DNA of 64,000 nucleotides from CAWIUB01 sp963839175 (GCA_963839175.1 CAWIUB010000029.1:1-64000); one strand, 5' to 3'. Shown: positions 1 through 10,016, counted from the first letter of the stretch. Program-made: numbers and translations. Notes: generated by a model not told the origin, from the sequence alone.

Positions 1-503
1 GCGTCCAGCGGCGCGGTCCAGGAGTCCATCGCCCAGTCCAGCTGACAGATCCACTGATAGCACCAGCCGGCCACGATCGGCTGCCCGGCCGAATGGTGCG
101 AGGGCGGGAGTAGTAGAAGCCGCGTTTCGGGCTGGTCTCGGCATCACAGCGTGCCCAGCTGGGAGGCGTCCACCGCGAACACCAGCCGGCCAGCCAGCCG
201 GGCGGTTCGCGACCAGCAGCGTCCCGCATCGCGTCGGCGTCGACGCTCCCCCCGCTCGAGGGCCTTGTAGAGACTGCCGTGGCTAGCGGCGGAACGTGCG
301 GTTCCAGGCTCAACGTCGGCACCGAGGACACCGGCGCCGGTAGAGCACAGGACCGCGTCGCACAAGCTCGAAGGGCGGCGTCGGGCCAACCGGTCAGGCA
401 GTCGTAGGAAGCCGGTGCGGAAGGCGCGTAGCTGCCCGCTCTGCGTCGTGGCCTCGGCGCGGCTGTGAGCGCTGATCGCGGGCCATCTTGGTTCCTCCTC
501 CAT
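1..503 (-). pseudogene. Transposase fragment (NF041680-like DDE), N-terminal part
   Basis: The protein read from 503 leftwards (to 144) has the N-terminal layout of actinobacterial NF041680-type putative transposases: a SHSRAEATT opening, a helical segment with RLARRRPSSLCDAVL, a basic segment and then LVFAVDAS, which in this family carries the first catalytic aspartate. The frame breaks near 150, and the family's next block (ETSPKRGFYYS, then PIVAGWCYQWICQLDW) continues in two other frames down to base 1, where the window cuts it off. It is therefore a decayed, multiply frameshifted copy. The family name is from memory of typical members, not a search. Confidence 0.6.
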
Positions 504-599
504 CTTGTCCGGCCGTTTCTATACTTTCGGACACGGGGATGTGAGAGAATCGGGCCGACACGCCGAGAGGAACTCCAGGATGGCGCGATCAACGACTCG

Positions 600-970
600 T
601 ACAGGGCTGGCCTGCCCACCAGGCTCCGCTACCGCGAACTGGCCGAACGCACCTCGCCGCGGTATCCGGGGCTTGCACCCCAAGCCGGCAGCATCACCCG
701 TGGTGCACAACCGATGCGGCAATCCGCAACTGCCGCTGCCACGGCGACCCACCCCGACTACACGGCCCGTACTGGCAATGGACCGCCAAGATCAACGGCA
801 AGACCGTCACCCGCCGACTCAGCCAGATGTCGAGGCAGGATCTCAACCAGCAGTGGATCCACAACGACCGCCAGCACGCGCCCTCATCCCGCCAAATGCG
901 AACAGGTCGCCGCCAAAGCCACCGAACTGATCATGGAAGGAAGCCTGCCAGCAGCGAGGCCAAGGTTTAA
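600..970 (+). pseudogene. DUF6788-like small protein, decayed
   Basis: A frame without a good start reads CHGDPP then GPYWQWTAKINGKTVTRRLS around 737-820. This is the signature core of DUF6788-type proteins (about 100-150 aa, often near transposases and recombinases). The C-terminal VAAKATELIMEG block follows in another frame at about 900-945, so at least one frameshift separates them. No intact start codon or ribosome binding site is visible. Function of the family is unknown. It lies back to back with the transposase relic on its left, which fits a debris zone. Confidence 0.5.
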
Positions 971-1274
971 TCGCAAGCTGAGGTCACGCCGCCGATCGGT
1001 GCGTGTGATGCCAGCGCGCCTGCTGTGGAAACGTGACTTGGTCGCCGATGAGACTCTTCGGCTCGTGGCGCAAGAAAAGTTGGCGATGGCCGCTGGTCAC
1101 CCCGCCGACCGTGCCGCCCAAGGAACCGCCGATCTTCCCAGACGATTCGTCTGAGCCGCGCCCAAACGGTGAGCAGGGAAACGCACGCTAACGGCCGCCG
1201 ACACGTGACGGGTTTGCCCGGGTGACGCGATCGCTCGATCGTCCATGCCGAGTTTCGTGCTGGGTCGTGGTCTC
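971..1274. other. Gene-free stretch
   Basis: No frame here has convincing codon use or a family motif. Nothing else is seen. Confidence 0.5.
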
Positions 1275-2216
1275 CTACGTCAAGTGGGTCACCTTCGACT
1301 GCGAGGAACGCGTTCCGGGGCGCCTCTTCCTAGTGGTCGATGCTGAACATCGCCTCGGGTACGCCGGCGACCTCGATCTGGCGCCAGATCGAGCGCCAGC
1401 CGGCAGCTCGTGATAGCGCCGCAACTCGGCGACCCCGCTCAGCCAGCCGGCCCAGCCCGGGTACGGCGGGTTGGCGGGGTCGAAACCGCTCTGCACCAAG
1501 GTGAGCCGGGTCTTGCCGTCCGAGCCGTCCAGCTCCCAGCTGGCGGTGATGCCGTCGGCGAACCGCAGCGCCGCCTTGCGGCCCGGCTCGAACTCGACGA
1601 ACTTGGCGCCCCCGGGGTCCAGCTCGAAGCCGCCCATCGCGAAGCGGCCGCCCACGTAGGGCTCGATGTCCACGTTCGCGCCGAACCACCGGAGGAACTG
1701 CTCCGGCTGGGTCATCGAGTCGAACACCGCCTCCGGGGCCGCGTCGATCACCACCTCGGCGCGCTGGTCGGCCGACGTGAAGTCGCACTTCGGGGTCAGC
1801 GCACGACCGGCCAGGTAGTCGGCCAGGTTGACGATCGCCAGCCCCCAGAACGGCTGCAGCGCCCCACGGGCACCGGCCTTGTCGGCCAGCACGTCTTCGA
1901 AGCTCGGCAGGTCGGTCTGGCTCAGCGTGACCAGCGTGCCGTCCTCGTCCTCGGCGAGCTGGAACTCGACCGTGGTCTCGACTCCGTCGACGGTCCAGGC
2001 GAACCGGATGGTGCGCTCGTCCACGTGCAGCACGCGCTGGTGCGGCTCGGCGCCGTCGGGCGTGTAGCGGCCCCAGAACTCGTACTTGCCGGGCAACTCG
2101 ACATCGGCGTACTCGGCCAGCCAGACACGCAGCGCGGCCGGGTCGGTCAGCGCCTCGTACACGATCTTGGGTGGGGCCGGAACGACCGCGCGCAGGCGCA
2201 GGTCAGGCTCGATCAT
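1275..2216 (-). CDS. Tandem SRPBCC/AHSA1-domain protein
   Basis: Two consecutive AHSA1-type START-like domains are visible: residues ~1-130 (opening APPKIVYEALTDP, with W-x-R-F lipid-pocket positions) and ~140-275 (APEAVFDSMTQPEQFLRWFG, then GGRF and GWAGWLSGV near the end). Such proteins bind hydrophobic ligands and are often encoded beside ArsR regulators. The natural C-terminus (GWRSIWRQIEVAG, ending near 1330) lies in the next frame, so a one-base loss near 1405 replaces the last ~20 residues with about 35 basic unrelated ones. The start overlaps the upstream regulator gene by 14 bases, implying translational coupling. Ligand unknown. Confidence 0.85.
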   Translation of the reverse strand: MIEPDLRLRAVVPAPPKIVYEALTDPAALRVWLAEYADVELPGKYEFWGRYTPDGAEPHQRVLHVDERTIRFAWTVDGVETTVEFQLAEDEDGTLVTLSQTDLPSFEDVLADKAGARGALQPFWGLAIVNLADYLAGRALTPKCDFTSADQRAEVVIDAAPEAVFDSMTQPEQFLRWFGANVDIEPYVGGRFAMGGFELDPGGAKFVEFEPGRKAALRFADGITASWELDGSDGKTRLTLVQSGFDPANPPYPGWAGWLSGVAELRRYHELPAGARSGARSRSPAYPRRCSASTTRKRRPGTRSSQSKVTHLT

Positions 2217-2766
2217 CGGGATCTCCCTTCGGATAGCAGGCGACGGCCAGACGGAAGGCGTCGCCCTCGGTGCCGCCGTAGCGGGTGAACAGGTCCTGCA
2301 GCGTCCGCTGCAGCTCGTCGAGGAACGCCTCGCGTTGCTCCGGGCGTACCCGGATGTCGCCGGACACGCCGATCGAGGGCAGGTCGGGCCGGGTGAGGTC
2401 GAGCGCGGCGACGTCCGCCTGGACGTCCTCCATCAGGTCGAGCAGGTAGCCCAGGCTGAGCCGGTCGCGGGTCTGGCGCAGCCCGATCCGGCCGACCAGG
2501 CGCGGGGACAGCCAGTAGGACCGGCCGGCCGCCTGGTAGATCCCCTCGTGGATCCCGCGCACCCGGCGCTCGGCCACCCGGCGCACCAGGCCGGCCTCGA
2601 GCAGGCGCTTCACGTGGTAGTAGACCCGCTGCGGGGTCTGGTCGAGCTCGACCGCCACCTCGGTGCACGACCGGGGCTCGGCGAGCTGCCGCAGCACTTC
2701 GATCCGCTGCGGCTTGAGCAGGGCCTCAGCCTGCTCGATCTGGTCGAGGTAGACGACGTCTCTCAT
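2203..2766 (-). CDS. ArsR-type winged-helix regulator
   Basis: The N-terminal ~95 residues form a winged helix (LLKPQRIEVLRQLAEPRSC, then TPQRVYYHVKRLLEAGLV), typical of the HTH-20/ArsR group. The C-terminal half is an effector-like domain with a VRPEQREAFLDELQ segment. It is the first gene of a two-gene operon with the SRPBCC gene. The ATG at 2766 has no ribosome binding site and lies only four bases from a 30-base palindrome, so the mRNA may be leaderless and autoregulated. No CxC metal-binding motif is seen in the DNA-recognition helix, so metal sensing is unlikely. Confidence 0.85.
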   Translation of the reverse strand: MRDVVYLDQIEQAEALLKPQRIEVLRQLAEPRSCTEVAVELDQTPQRVYYHVKRLLEAGLVRRVAERRVRGIHEGIYQAAGRSYWLSPRLVGRIGLRQTRDRLSLGYLLDLMEDVQADVAALDLTRPDLPSIGVSGDIRVRPEQREAFLDELQRTLQDLFTRYGGTEGDAFRLAVACYPKGDPDDRA

Positions 2767-2770
2767 AACG

Positions 2771-2800
2771 AAAATCAGTCTTTACGTAAAAGAAGATTTT
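2771..2800. promoter_or_regulatory. Palindromic operator candidate before the ArsR gene
   Basis: A 30-base AT-rich dyad is centred exactly between 2785 and 2786 (ACGT core); 10 of 14 base pairs match in each arm, with outer arms AAAATC/GATTTT. It is strikingly AT-rich for this genome and abuts the start codon, as expected for an autorepressor site that also covers the promoter. Confidence 0.6.
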
Positions 2801-3218
2801 GTCAATGGCGAGACCATGCGTTCCTCTTGAGGCTGGCGGGAACGGCGATCCCGGGAAGTAGCCGTTCAAAACGACCGGACACGCCGCCGTCATGTGCACC
2901 AGAACGACGCCGTCTTCGGCCGCTCAAAACGCCATGCCGGCACTCCCTATTCGGCAGGGAGGATGTGGGTAGTGCTTCCGGCCCTGTCTCCCGGGTTTCG
3001 ACGTGGCGGGTGCGTAGGGTCGGCGGCCTGGGTCCCGGCCTGACCTCCGATTCGGCTGACGCCGCTTCGTGCTGTCCTGCGAGACGATCTGTCGGCCGGG
3101 CCCAGGTCTTGTGGCACCGCCGGCGTTGCCGGTCTGATCTGCCCGTCCTGTGCAAGAGGCAGGGGTTGTCAGATCCGACGGCCAGCAGGTGCGTGCCATC
3201 CCTCAACCTGAGAAAGGG
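2801..3218. other. Noncoding left flank of the IS110 copy
   Basis: No gene is supported. A motif TTCAAAACG occurs twice in related form (near 2865 and 2926). IS110-group elements carry their bridge RNA in the noncoding end 5' of the recombinase gene, so the RNA would be expected in the right part of this stretch, but no structure was identified by eye. Confidence 0.35.
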
Positions 3219-4263
3219 ATGACGTTGACCATCGTAGAGACACGTGCCGTAACCGGCGGGGTGGACACTCACGCTGACGTGCACGTCGCCGCGGCGCTCG
3301 ATCCGATCGGCGGGCTGCTCGGCGTCGAGCAGTTCCCCAACGCCGGCGGGCCACGCCAGCTTGCTGGGCTGGTTGGCCGGGTTCGGCACCGTCGGCTTGG
3401 TCGGGATCGAGGGGACGGGTAGCTACGGTGCCGGCCTGGCCCGCCACATCAGCGCCGCTGGTGTGCGCGTGGTCGAGGTCGACCGTTCCGATCGGCAGGA
3501 TCGCCGCCGGCAGGGCAAGTCCGATCCCCTCGACGCCGTGAGCGCCGCCCGCGCCGCCCAGTCCGGGCGAGCCCGCGGCGCTCCGAAGGGCCGCGACGGC
3601 GCGGTCGAGGCGGTCCGCGCATTGATGGTCGCCAAACGTAGCGCCACCGGCGAACGCACCCGGTCGATCAACCAGGCCCGCGCACTGGTACTGACCGGAC
3701 CCGATGAGCTGCGCACCCGGCTGGCCGGGCACACCGCGGCGGGCCTGGTCGCCGAGCTCGCGGCGCTGCGCCCCCACCCCGGCGAGGTGGTCGGCTACGC
3801 CACCCGCATCGCGCTGCGCGAGCTGGGACGCCGCGCCGCGTTCCTCGACGGCCAGCTCAAGCGCCTCGACGACCAGATCGTCCCGCTGGTCACCGCCCGC
3901 GCCCCCGGCCTACTCGCCCTGCACGGCATCGGCCCGTACTCCGCCGCCTTGCTGCTCATCACCGCCGGCGACCACCCTGAGCGGCTGCGCAGCGAGGCCG
4001 CCTGGGCACACCTGTGCGCCGCCGCCCCCATCCCGGCGTCGTCGGGGAAGATCACCCGCCACCGGCTCAACCCCGGCGGCGACCGGCAAGCCAACCACGC
4101 CCTGTGGCGGATCGTGCTGACCCGGATGCGCTCGCACCCCCCGACCCGCGCCTACGTCGAACGCCGCACCAAAGAAGGCAAGTCCAAGACGGAGATCATC
4201 CGCTGCTTGAAGCGCTACGTCGCCCGCGAGGTCTACCCGCACCTGCGCCCGGCCCGCGACTGA
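3219..4263 (+). pseudogene. IS110-family transposase, one frameshift
   Basis: The start is ATG 3219 behind AGAAAGGG. The first ~43 residues (GGVDTHADVH, first RuvC-like Asp) lie in one frame; from about 3350 the protein continues in another frame as LLGWLAGFG, then GIEGTGSYGAGL (Glu) and KSDPLDA (Asp). The C-terminal Transposase_20 domain is complete, with LHGIGPYSAALLL and the PASSGK segment that carries the catalytic serine. The length is normal for the family. All catalytic residues survive, so one base change is the only visible defect. IS110 enzymes recombine DNA guided by a bridge RNA. Confidence 0.85.
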
Positions 4264-4773
4264 CACCAAAACCCCCGAGGACGGCCTGACCCACTATTCG
4301 GCTGCCGCACCCGCTGGCCTTCGAACGATCCGTCGGCCGTCCCCGGACCTCAACACCACCGGCTGCGCGTGACCTCATAAGAGCCTGCCCTCCACACCCG
4401 AGCGGCCCGTCCCTGTCCTGTCCGCAACCCGGCCACCCAGCCCAAATCCATCCCCGCAGCAGCCCTGAAAGAGGACCGGCGAAATGTCATCTGACCGCTT
4501 GACAAGCCATAGGAGCATCGATCTTCTACGTCGGCGTGATCACGGTTCGTGATGACCTCGTGGACGGTCCTTACCGCCGCTCCACACCGGCCGCACCAAA
4601 CACGAAACTCAAGCGATCGATGCGAGGTCGCACCACCGCTGGCCGCAGTATCGGGTACCGCCTCAGAACGTCGCCTCCTTACCCGATGGCGAGCCAAGCG
4701 GGCGACGGGTGCCGTCCGGGTCGACTACGGCGCCTTCGTGCGTGTGAGGCGGAACCTGCGCCACCTTTGGTGG
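4264..4773. other. Gene-free stretch
   Basis: This holds the right flank of the IS110 copy and downstream DNA. Frames are short and have poor codon bias; nothing recognisable is seen. Confidence 0.4.
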
Positions 4774-5451
4774 TCACAGTAGAAAGCAGCCGATGGCGAT
4801 GTACTGGCAGGCAGCCGCCATGGTGACGTAAGTGTGGAAGACCTCGTGATAGCCGAACACGGACGGTCGTGGGTCCGGGAAGCGTCGGTGGTAGCCAACT
4901 GCGCCGACCGTGTACAGCACACCCCCAGCGAGAAGCAGTACCGCGGGACCGACGCCGTTCCGGACCCACACCGCCGGAAGCGCCGCACCCGCGACCCAGC
5001 CAAGCCCGAGGTAGATCGAGCCCACCAGCTTTTCCGGCGCCGCAATCCACACCAGCCGGACCAGCACCGCGAGCGTGGCGAGCAGCCACAACAGCCCTAA
5101 CGCCGCTACCCGCAGCGACCCGGCCAGGCACAACGCCATCGGTGGCGTCGCCGTGCCGGCGATCAGCAAGATGATCATCGTGTGGTCCAGGCGCTCCAGC
5201 CGCCTCGAGACCGCCGCCGTCCAACGGCCCCGGTGATAACAAGCGCTCGCCCCGAACAGCCCCGCGACGCTCAGCGCGTACACCGCAGCGACAATCAGCC
5301 GCGAGTCGGCGCGGGCATCGGCGATCAACAGGGTCCCGATGACCACCGCAGCCACGAAGGACACCGCATGTGCCCAGCCGCGCAACAGCGGCTTGTCGTA
5401 GAACTCATTTCGGCGAGCGTCATACAGCCGGGTGCAACCCGATGCGGTCAT
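4774..5451 (-). CDS. Hemolysin III / PAQR-family membrane protein
   Basis: About 225 aa with seven hydrophobic segments. Family signatures are visible: the early FYDKPLLRGWAHAVSF, SACYHR in the second loop, LERLDHTMIILLIAGT in the middle and GYHEVFHTYV near the end; the Ser/His/Asp/His residues correspond to the PAQR metal site. The start is ATG 5451 behind a GGGGGAG ribosome binding site, which excludes a poorly conserved upstream extension. It is an integral inner-membrane protein; bacterial members are linked to membrane homeostasis, and the hemolysin name is historical. It is monocistronic. Confidence 0.88.
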   Translation of the reverse strand: MTASGCTRLYDARRNEFYDKPLLRGWAHAVSFVAAVVIGTLLIADARADSRLIVAAVYALSVAGLFGASACYHRGRWTAAVSRRLERLDHTMIILLIAGTATPPMALCLAGSLRVAALGLLWLLATLAVLVRLVWIAAPEKLVGSIYLGLGWVAGAALPAVWVRNGVGPAVLLLAGGVLYTVGAVGYHRRFPDPRPSVFGYHEVFHTYVTMAAACQYIAIGCFLL

Positions 5452-5871
5452 CGTCTCCCCCCCGCTCCACGCGACGACAACGAGAACTCGCCTTGGACGC
5501 CTACCGCGATCTCGGCCTGATGCTCCACACCCGCCGAGTCGACTGAACTCGGGGCAGTCCCGAATGCTAGACGGCGATGCTCGGAACCACCTGAGCGCGC
5601 CACCGCGCATTCACAACACGGGCCAACGGGCCGCTGTCATGTGCACGTCGAAGTCGGCCTCCGCGACTCGACGATCATGATGTCCGACTCCGAACTCGAC
5701 AACCCCGAACCCGGCTGGCCGGGTATCAGACCGAAGGGGCGAAACATGCACACGGAACATCACTGCCACGCTCCGCTCAGCTCACGCCGACCACCGCACC
5801 GCGTCGGCAACCTTGCGCGTGAAGCGCGCCGCGGCACCGGTCACGAGCGTTAGCCAGCCACCGGCTCCGGG
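5452..5871. other. Gene-free stretch
   Basis: No supported gene or structured element is seen between hemolysin III and the vapC remnant. Confidence 0.4.
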
Positions 5872-6235
5872 CTACAACACGGTAATGGCGCAGCGCGGCC
5901 CTGGTGCCGAGGCGAGCCGGATGTCCGCGGTGATCAGCGCACAGCCGAGCCGTTCGGCGAGCGCGACGTAGCTGGCGTCGTAGGCGCTGACGTTCGCGCG
6001 CAACTCGTAGGCGCGGGGCATGAACGGCAACACCGGATATCGATCCGCCGGCAGTGCCATCAGATCAGTGATCGCCGCGGCGAACCGCCGCGCGCTCAGC
6101 GTCTTGGCCAGCCAGCGGCGCCGCAGCACGGACACCACCTCAACATCAACGAGATCCGGAACGCTAACGTCCTGCCCGGCGACGGGACCGCGCGCCCCGC
6201 ACGCCCTCAGCACCATCGTCGCCGACCGCGTTAGC
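5872..6235 (-). pseudogene. vapC: VapC-type PIN toxin, C-terminal part
   Basis: PIN-domain features are VPDLVDVEVVSVLRR (acidic site) and, near the end, YDASYVALAERLGCALITAD with the conserved acidic residues, ending APGPRCAITVL. The N-terminal strand with the first Asp is missing here; it lies 2.1 kb to the right at 8334-8370, beyond an insertion sequence. Joining 8370-8334 to 6225 gives VVDASVLANAVGDDG in frame. A further one-base frameshift separates that join from VAGQDVSVP, so the toxin has decayed after insertion. Confidence 0.8.
6226..6235. repeat. Left copy of the 10-bp target duplication (CCGCGTTAGC)
   Basis: CCGCGTTAGC at 6226-6235 recurs at 8334-8343. In the vapC frame it encodes the LANA stretch and lies at both broken ends of the gene, as expected for a target-site duplication. 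Exact length is uncertain by a few bases because the terminal repeats do not abut it perfectly. Confidence 0.7.
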
Positions 6236-8333
6236 GCGGCGTTCCGCGCAGCGTTTTTGGCCTTCGGTGTCGTGAGGCATTCCGCCTGGCTATGAGGTTT
6301 GGGCCTATGCGGTTGACGATTGCGGCGTGATGCTGGTGCAGCCGGGTTCAGGGCAAGGGTTGATTAAGCTGTTCCTTGGACTAGCGGTCAACTGATTAGC
6401 ACGACTGACTCAAGCTGCCCGCCCTTACTCAGATACGCGGTGCTAGGCAGCAATTCCCGGCGATATCAAGTCATCTCCAGCAGTGACCGGACTACAACAC
6501 GCGACGCTAGCCTTCCGGCTGCGTGAGAGTTGACATGGTAGATATGCGATGTGGCAGCGGAATCGGCCCCGCGATCCGGTGGGGAGGTGTTCGCCCGCCC
6601 GACCCAGCTGAACCAGCGTCGGTACGAGGCGATCCGCGCCTACCTGTACGAGCGTGCACCGATGGTGAGGCCGCCGCCCGGTTCGGCTACACCCGCTCGG
6701 CGCTGACCTCCCTGGTCCGCGACTTCCGCGCCGGCAAGCTGGCGCTGTTCGCCGAGCCGGGCAGGCCCGGCCGCACGAGCGCGCCGCGCAAGGACGCCGC
6801 CCGCGGCCGGGTGATCGAGCTGCGCCGGCGGGGCCTGTCGGTGTATGAGATCAGTGCCCGGCTCGCCGCCGAAGGCCGCCCGCTCAACCGCACCTCCGTC
6901 GGCGAGATCCTCGCCGAGGAGGGCTTCGGCCGGCTGCTGCGCGGCCCCGCCGCCGAGGCCAGCACCAGCCCGGCCACCGCGGGCCGCGACACCCGGCTGG
7001 CCCGGGCCTCGGTCCTCGACTTCGCCGCCTTGCCCGCCCGTGTCGACACCAGGCTGGCCGGGCTGTTGCTGACCATCCCGGACCTGGTCGGCTTGGACCT
7101 GCCCGCCCTGGCGCGGGCGGCCGGCTACCCCGGCACGCAGGTCATCCCCGCCGTGTCCTGGTTGCTGTCGCTGCTGGCCCTCAAGCTGACCGGCACCCGG
7201 CGGGTCTCCCACGTCGATGACCTGCTCACCGACCCGGCCAGCGCCCTGTTCGCCGGGCTGGCGATCCTGCCGAAGAAGTCCGCGCTCACCAGCTACTCCT
7301 ACCGGCTCTCCCACGACCACCAGCGGGCCTTCCTGGCCACGCTGGACCAGAAGATGATCGCCTCCGGGCTCGCCGCCGGCGCCGAGGCGATCTTCGACCT
7401 GGACTTCCACGCGGTCATGCACTGGGGCCGTGACCCGGTGCTGGAAAAGCACTACGTCCCCACCCGGTCCCAACGTGCCCGCAGCGTGCTGACCTTCTTC
7501 GCCCAAGACAGCGGCACCCACAACCTGGTCTACGCCAACGCCGACCTGTCCAAGGCCACCCAGGCCCGTGAGGTGCTCGCGTTCTGCGACCACTGGAAGC
7601 AGGTGTCCGGATCAGACCCGACGATGCTGATCATGGACCAGAAGGTCACCACCCAGAACGTCCTCGGCGAACTGGACCAGCGCGGGGTCAAGTTCGCCAC
7701 CCTGCGGATGCGCTCACCCGCCCTGGTCAGGCACATCAACGCCCTGACCAGCACCGACTACAAGCCCCTCACCCTGGACCGGCCCGGCCCGCACAACCGG
7801 CCCAAGGTCGCCGAGTCCGCCGCCGTGGCACTGACCTCCTACCCCGGCACCGTTCGCCAACTCATCATCACCGGCCTCGGCCGCGACCAACCCACCGTCC
7901 TCATCACCAACGACCACGCCATCACCACCAAGGCGCTCATCGAGCGCTACGCCCGGCGGATGACCATCGAGCAGCGCCTCGCCGAGATCATCCGCGCGTT
8001 CTGCGCCGACGCCCTGTCCAGCACCGTCAACCTCAACGTCGACCTCGACATCACGCTCTGCGTCCTGGCCCAAGCCCTGCTCGCCGCGTTCCGCGCCCGC
8101 CTCGGCGGCGGCTACGCCACCGCCACCCCCGACACCCTCCAGCGGCGCTTCCTCGACAGCTCCGGAACCATCAACATCAACGGCGACCAGATCACCGTCC
8201 GCATCGACCGGCGCGCATACTCACCCCTCCTACGCCAAGCCAGCCTCCCCGCCGACACCACCGTGCCCTGGTGGCACGGCCGCCGCCTCCACTTCGAATT
8301 CAGCTGACGAGGCCGAAGAAGCTGCGTGGAAAT
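6236..8333 (+). mobile_element. DDE insertion sequence inserted in vapC
   Basis: About 2.1 kb between the two copies of CCGCGTTAGC. Imperfect terminal inverted repeats of ~22 bases (17 matches) lie at 6241-6262 and 8311-8332, sharing CGCAGC and GGCC blocks. It carries one transposase gene reading right. The IS family was not assigned; a ~10-bp duplication is reminiscent of IS4-like elements. Confidence 0.7.
6587..8307 (+). pseudogene. DDE transposase with N-terminal helix-turn-helix
   Basis: From GTG 6587 the protein opens RPTQLNQRRYEAIRAYLYER, then shifts frame near 6664 and continues EAAARFGYTRSALTSLVRDF (helix-turn-helix), a second HTH-like part (LSVYEISARLAAEGRPLNR) and a long catalytic domain with IFDLDFHAV, MLIMDQKV and RYARRMTIEQRLAEII, read as the DDE positions. 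About 570 aa. One missing base is the only visible lesion. The HTH resembles the helper proteins of the two serine-recombinase elements in this window (FGY[TS]R block). Family unassigned. Confidence 0.75.
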
Positions 8334-8370
8334 CCGCGTTAGCCAACACCGAGGCATCGACAACGATCAA
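8334..8370 (-). pseudogene. vapC: VapC-type PIN toxin, first 12 codons
   Basis: From TTG 8370, overlapping the antitoxin stop in a TTGA arrangement, the sequence encodes LIVVDASVLANA, the canonical PIN N-terminus with the first catalytic Asp. It is cut at the duplication CCGCGTTAGC, beyond which the insertion sequence begins. The remainder is at 5872-6225. Confidence 0.8.
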
Positions 8371-8597
8371 CGACGGTCTCGCTCGGCAGCCAGGTCAGCC
8401 ACCGCTTGGTCGAGCCCGACCACACCGCCGCGGCGCGCCGCGATCCGGGCCAGCACCTCATCCATGCTCGGGCGTTCAGCAAGTCGCCGCATCTCGCCGG
8501 CAAGGTACTGCTGCAACGACTGGCCACGCTCAGCCGCCCGCGCCTGCAGACGCGCATGCACCTGCTCGGGCACGTCACGGACCAACACGTTCGGCAT
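8367..8597 (-). CDS. vapB: FitA/VapB-type ribbon-helix-helix antitoxin
   Basis: 76 aa from ATG 8597, opening MPNVLVRDVPEQVHARLQAR and AAERGQSLQQYLAGEM, a FitA-like RHH DNA-binding domain, followed by a Pro/Ser hinge and a C-terminal toxin-binding helix. It overlapped vapC by four bases, typical of coupled toxin-antitoxin operons. The toxin is now split by an insertion sequence, leaving the antitoxin orphaned; it may still bind its own promoter. Confidence 0.85.
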   Translation of the reverse strand: MPNVLVRDVPEQVHARLQARAAERGQSLQQYLAGEMRRLAERPSMDEVLARIAARRGGVVGLDQAVADLAAERDRR

Positions 8598-9004
8598 GCT
8601 TACATTATGCAAGCACAGGTAGATGTCAGCAACCTCACCAGAAGACGAAGTCGGCACACCACACCGACCGCGCGCTCGTGCCCCATAACACCGGCCCGAT
8701 CAACGGCTTCTCGCCATGCACGTGTGTCCGCGAATCGGCGATCATGCTGATCTCGATCGACGGCAACTTCTGACGGAGCGTGACCGGCCGAAGAACGCGC
8801 CAGTTCCGTCGATATGCACGGCAATTCCGCAGCCGTCGCGCATCAAGAATCACGCGCAGATAGAGAAATCTGTCTTCGCCTGACAGTCGTAGCCGTTCCC
8901 CGCAGCTGCCGAATAGAGGGTTGCTTGGGTGGCGCGGTCTAGGGTCAGCCGTAACCGTCGATGAGCGCTGGCTGGCCTCCCAGTGGCCGTTCGGGCCGCG
9001 TTAC
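8598..9004. other. Gene-free stretch
   Basis: This includes the vapBC promoter region next to 8597. Small frames here lack any family signature. Confidence 0.4.
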
Positions 9005-9330
9005 GGCCGCCTCCCGCACGTGTGCTGGAGATCGGGTGCGGGCCGCTCGGTGGGTCCGTCCCGGCGTTGAGGGGTGAGGGTTACGACGCGGTCGGGATCG
9101 ATCCGGAGGCGCCCGACGGGCCTCGAATTTCACCGGGTCGAGTTTGAGAGTTACGAGCCGCGCAAGCCGGTCGACGGGTTGGTCGCCTGCACCGCGCTGC
9201 ATCACGTGGCCGAGCTCGCGCATGCCGTGGATCGGTTCGCCGACGTGCTCGAGGCGGGCGGTGCCGTGGTGGTCGTGCGCTACTGCACGTCGTTCAGCTC
9301 TACGGGGCGAGCGGGACTCTGGCACGGCAC
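9005..9330 (+). pseudogene. SAM methyltransferase fragment
   Basis: Frames at 9020-9130 read VLEIGCGPLGGS and GYDAVGIDPEAPDGP, the motif I loop and acidic strand of class I SAM methyltransferases. After a frameshift near 9120, FHRVEFESYEPRKPVDGLVA and ALHHVAELAHAVDRFADVLE follow, matching motif IV onward. The C-terminal half is missing and the frame dissolves near 9300. Substrate cannot be inferred. Confidence 0.6.
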
Positions 9331-9339
9331 AATGAGCAG

Positions 9340-9962
9340 GTGGCATCGCTCGTAGCCGGGGCGGCGCACTGGGACGACGATTCGCGCACGGCGACGCGGG
9401 GCGCAGCTGGTTTCAGCATCAGCCGGGTGCGTCCCTACGCATGCTTGACCTCACCACCGTCTCGCCGCAGGACAGTCTGATCGACGTGGGCGGCGGCGCG
9501 TCGGTCCTGGTCGATGCCCTGCTCGCCCAAGGATTTGGCGACATCACCATTCTCGATGTCTCCGCAGCCGGGCTGGAGATCGCCCAGCGGCGGCTTGGAA
9601 AGGCCGCCGAACAGGTTCATTGGCTCGCCCGCGACATCTTGACCTGGCGGCCCAAGCGCACCTACCAGGTCTGGCACGACCGCGCGGTCTTCCACTTCCT
9701 GACAACGGACCGGGCACGACACAAATATCTGCACGCGCTGCACGCCGCGACGACGTCGAACGCGGTTGCCATCTTCGGCTGCTTCGCACCAGACGGGCCG
9801 CAGCATTGCTCGGGGTTGCCCGTCGCCCGCTACAGCCCTCAGGAACTCGCCGCGGTCCTGGGCGAGCGGTGGAGGCTCCTCACCGAGGATCGCGAGGAGC
9901 ACACCACCCCCAGCGGCACCGTCCAACCGTTCACCTGGGCCGCGTTTCGCCAGCAACCGTGA
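9340..9962 (+). pseudogene. Class I SAM-dependent methyltransferase, one frameshift
   Basis: The N-terminus (probably GTG 9340) reads LVAGAAHWDD, then one base is missing near 9375 and the rest continues as GRSWFQHQPGASLRMLDL, VSPQDSLIDVGGGASVLVD (motif I), ITILDVS, VWHDRAVFHFL and GPQHCSGLPVARYSPQEL to a natural end QPFTWAAF. The W-x-x-V-Y...SWFQ opening and HCSGLPVARY belong to a common small-molecule methyltransferase family of ~205 aa. From ATG 9441 an N-truncated 173-aa product would lack the first helices. Confidence 0.75.
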
Positions 9963-10016
9963 TACGGCGCTTTTCGGCCACGGGCACGCAGTCAAGCATC
10001 ACCCGGGCATCGGTCA

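Noticed and set aside
3169..3777. Long minus-strand frame opposite the IS110 gene
   Set aside because: It mirrors the codons of the IS110 transposase; typical antisense frame in high-GC DNA.
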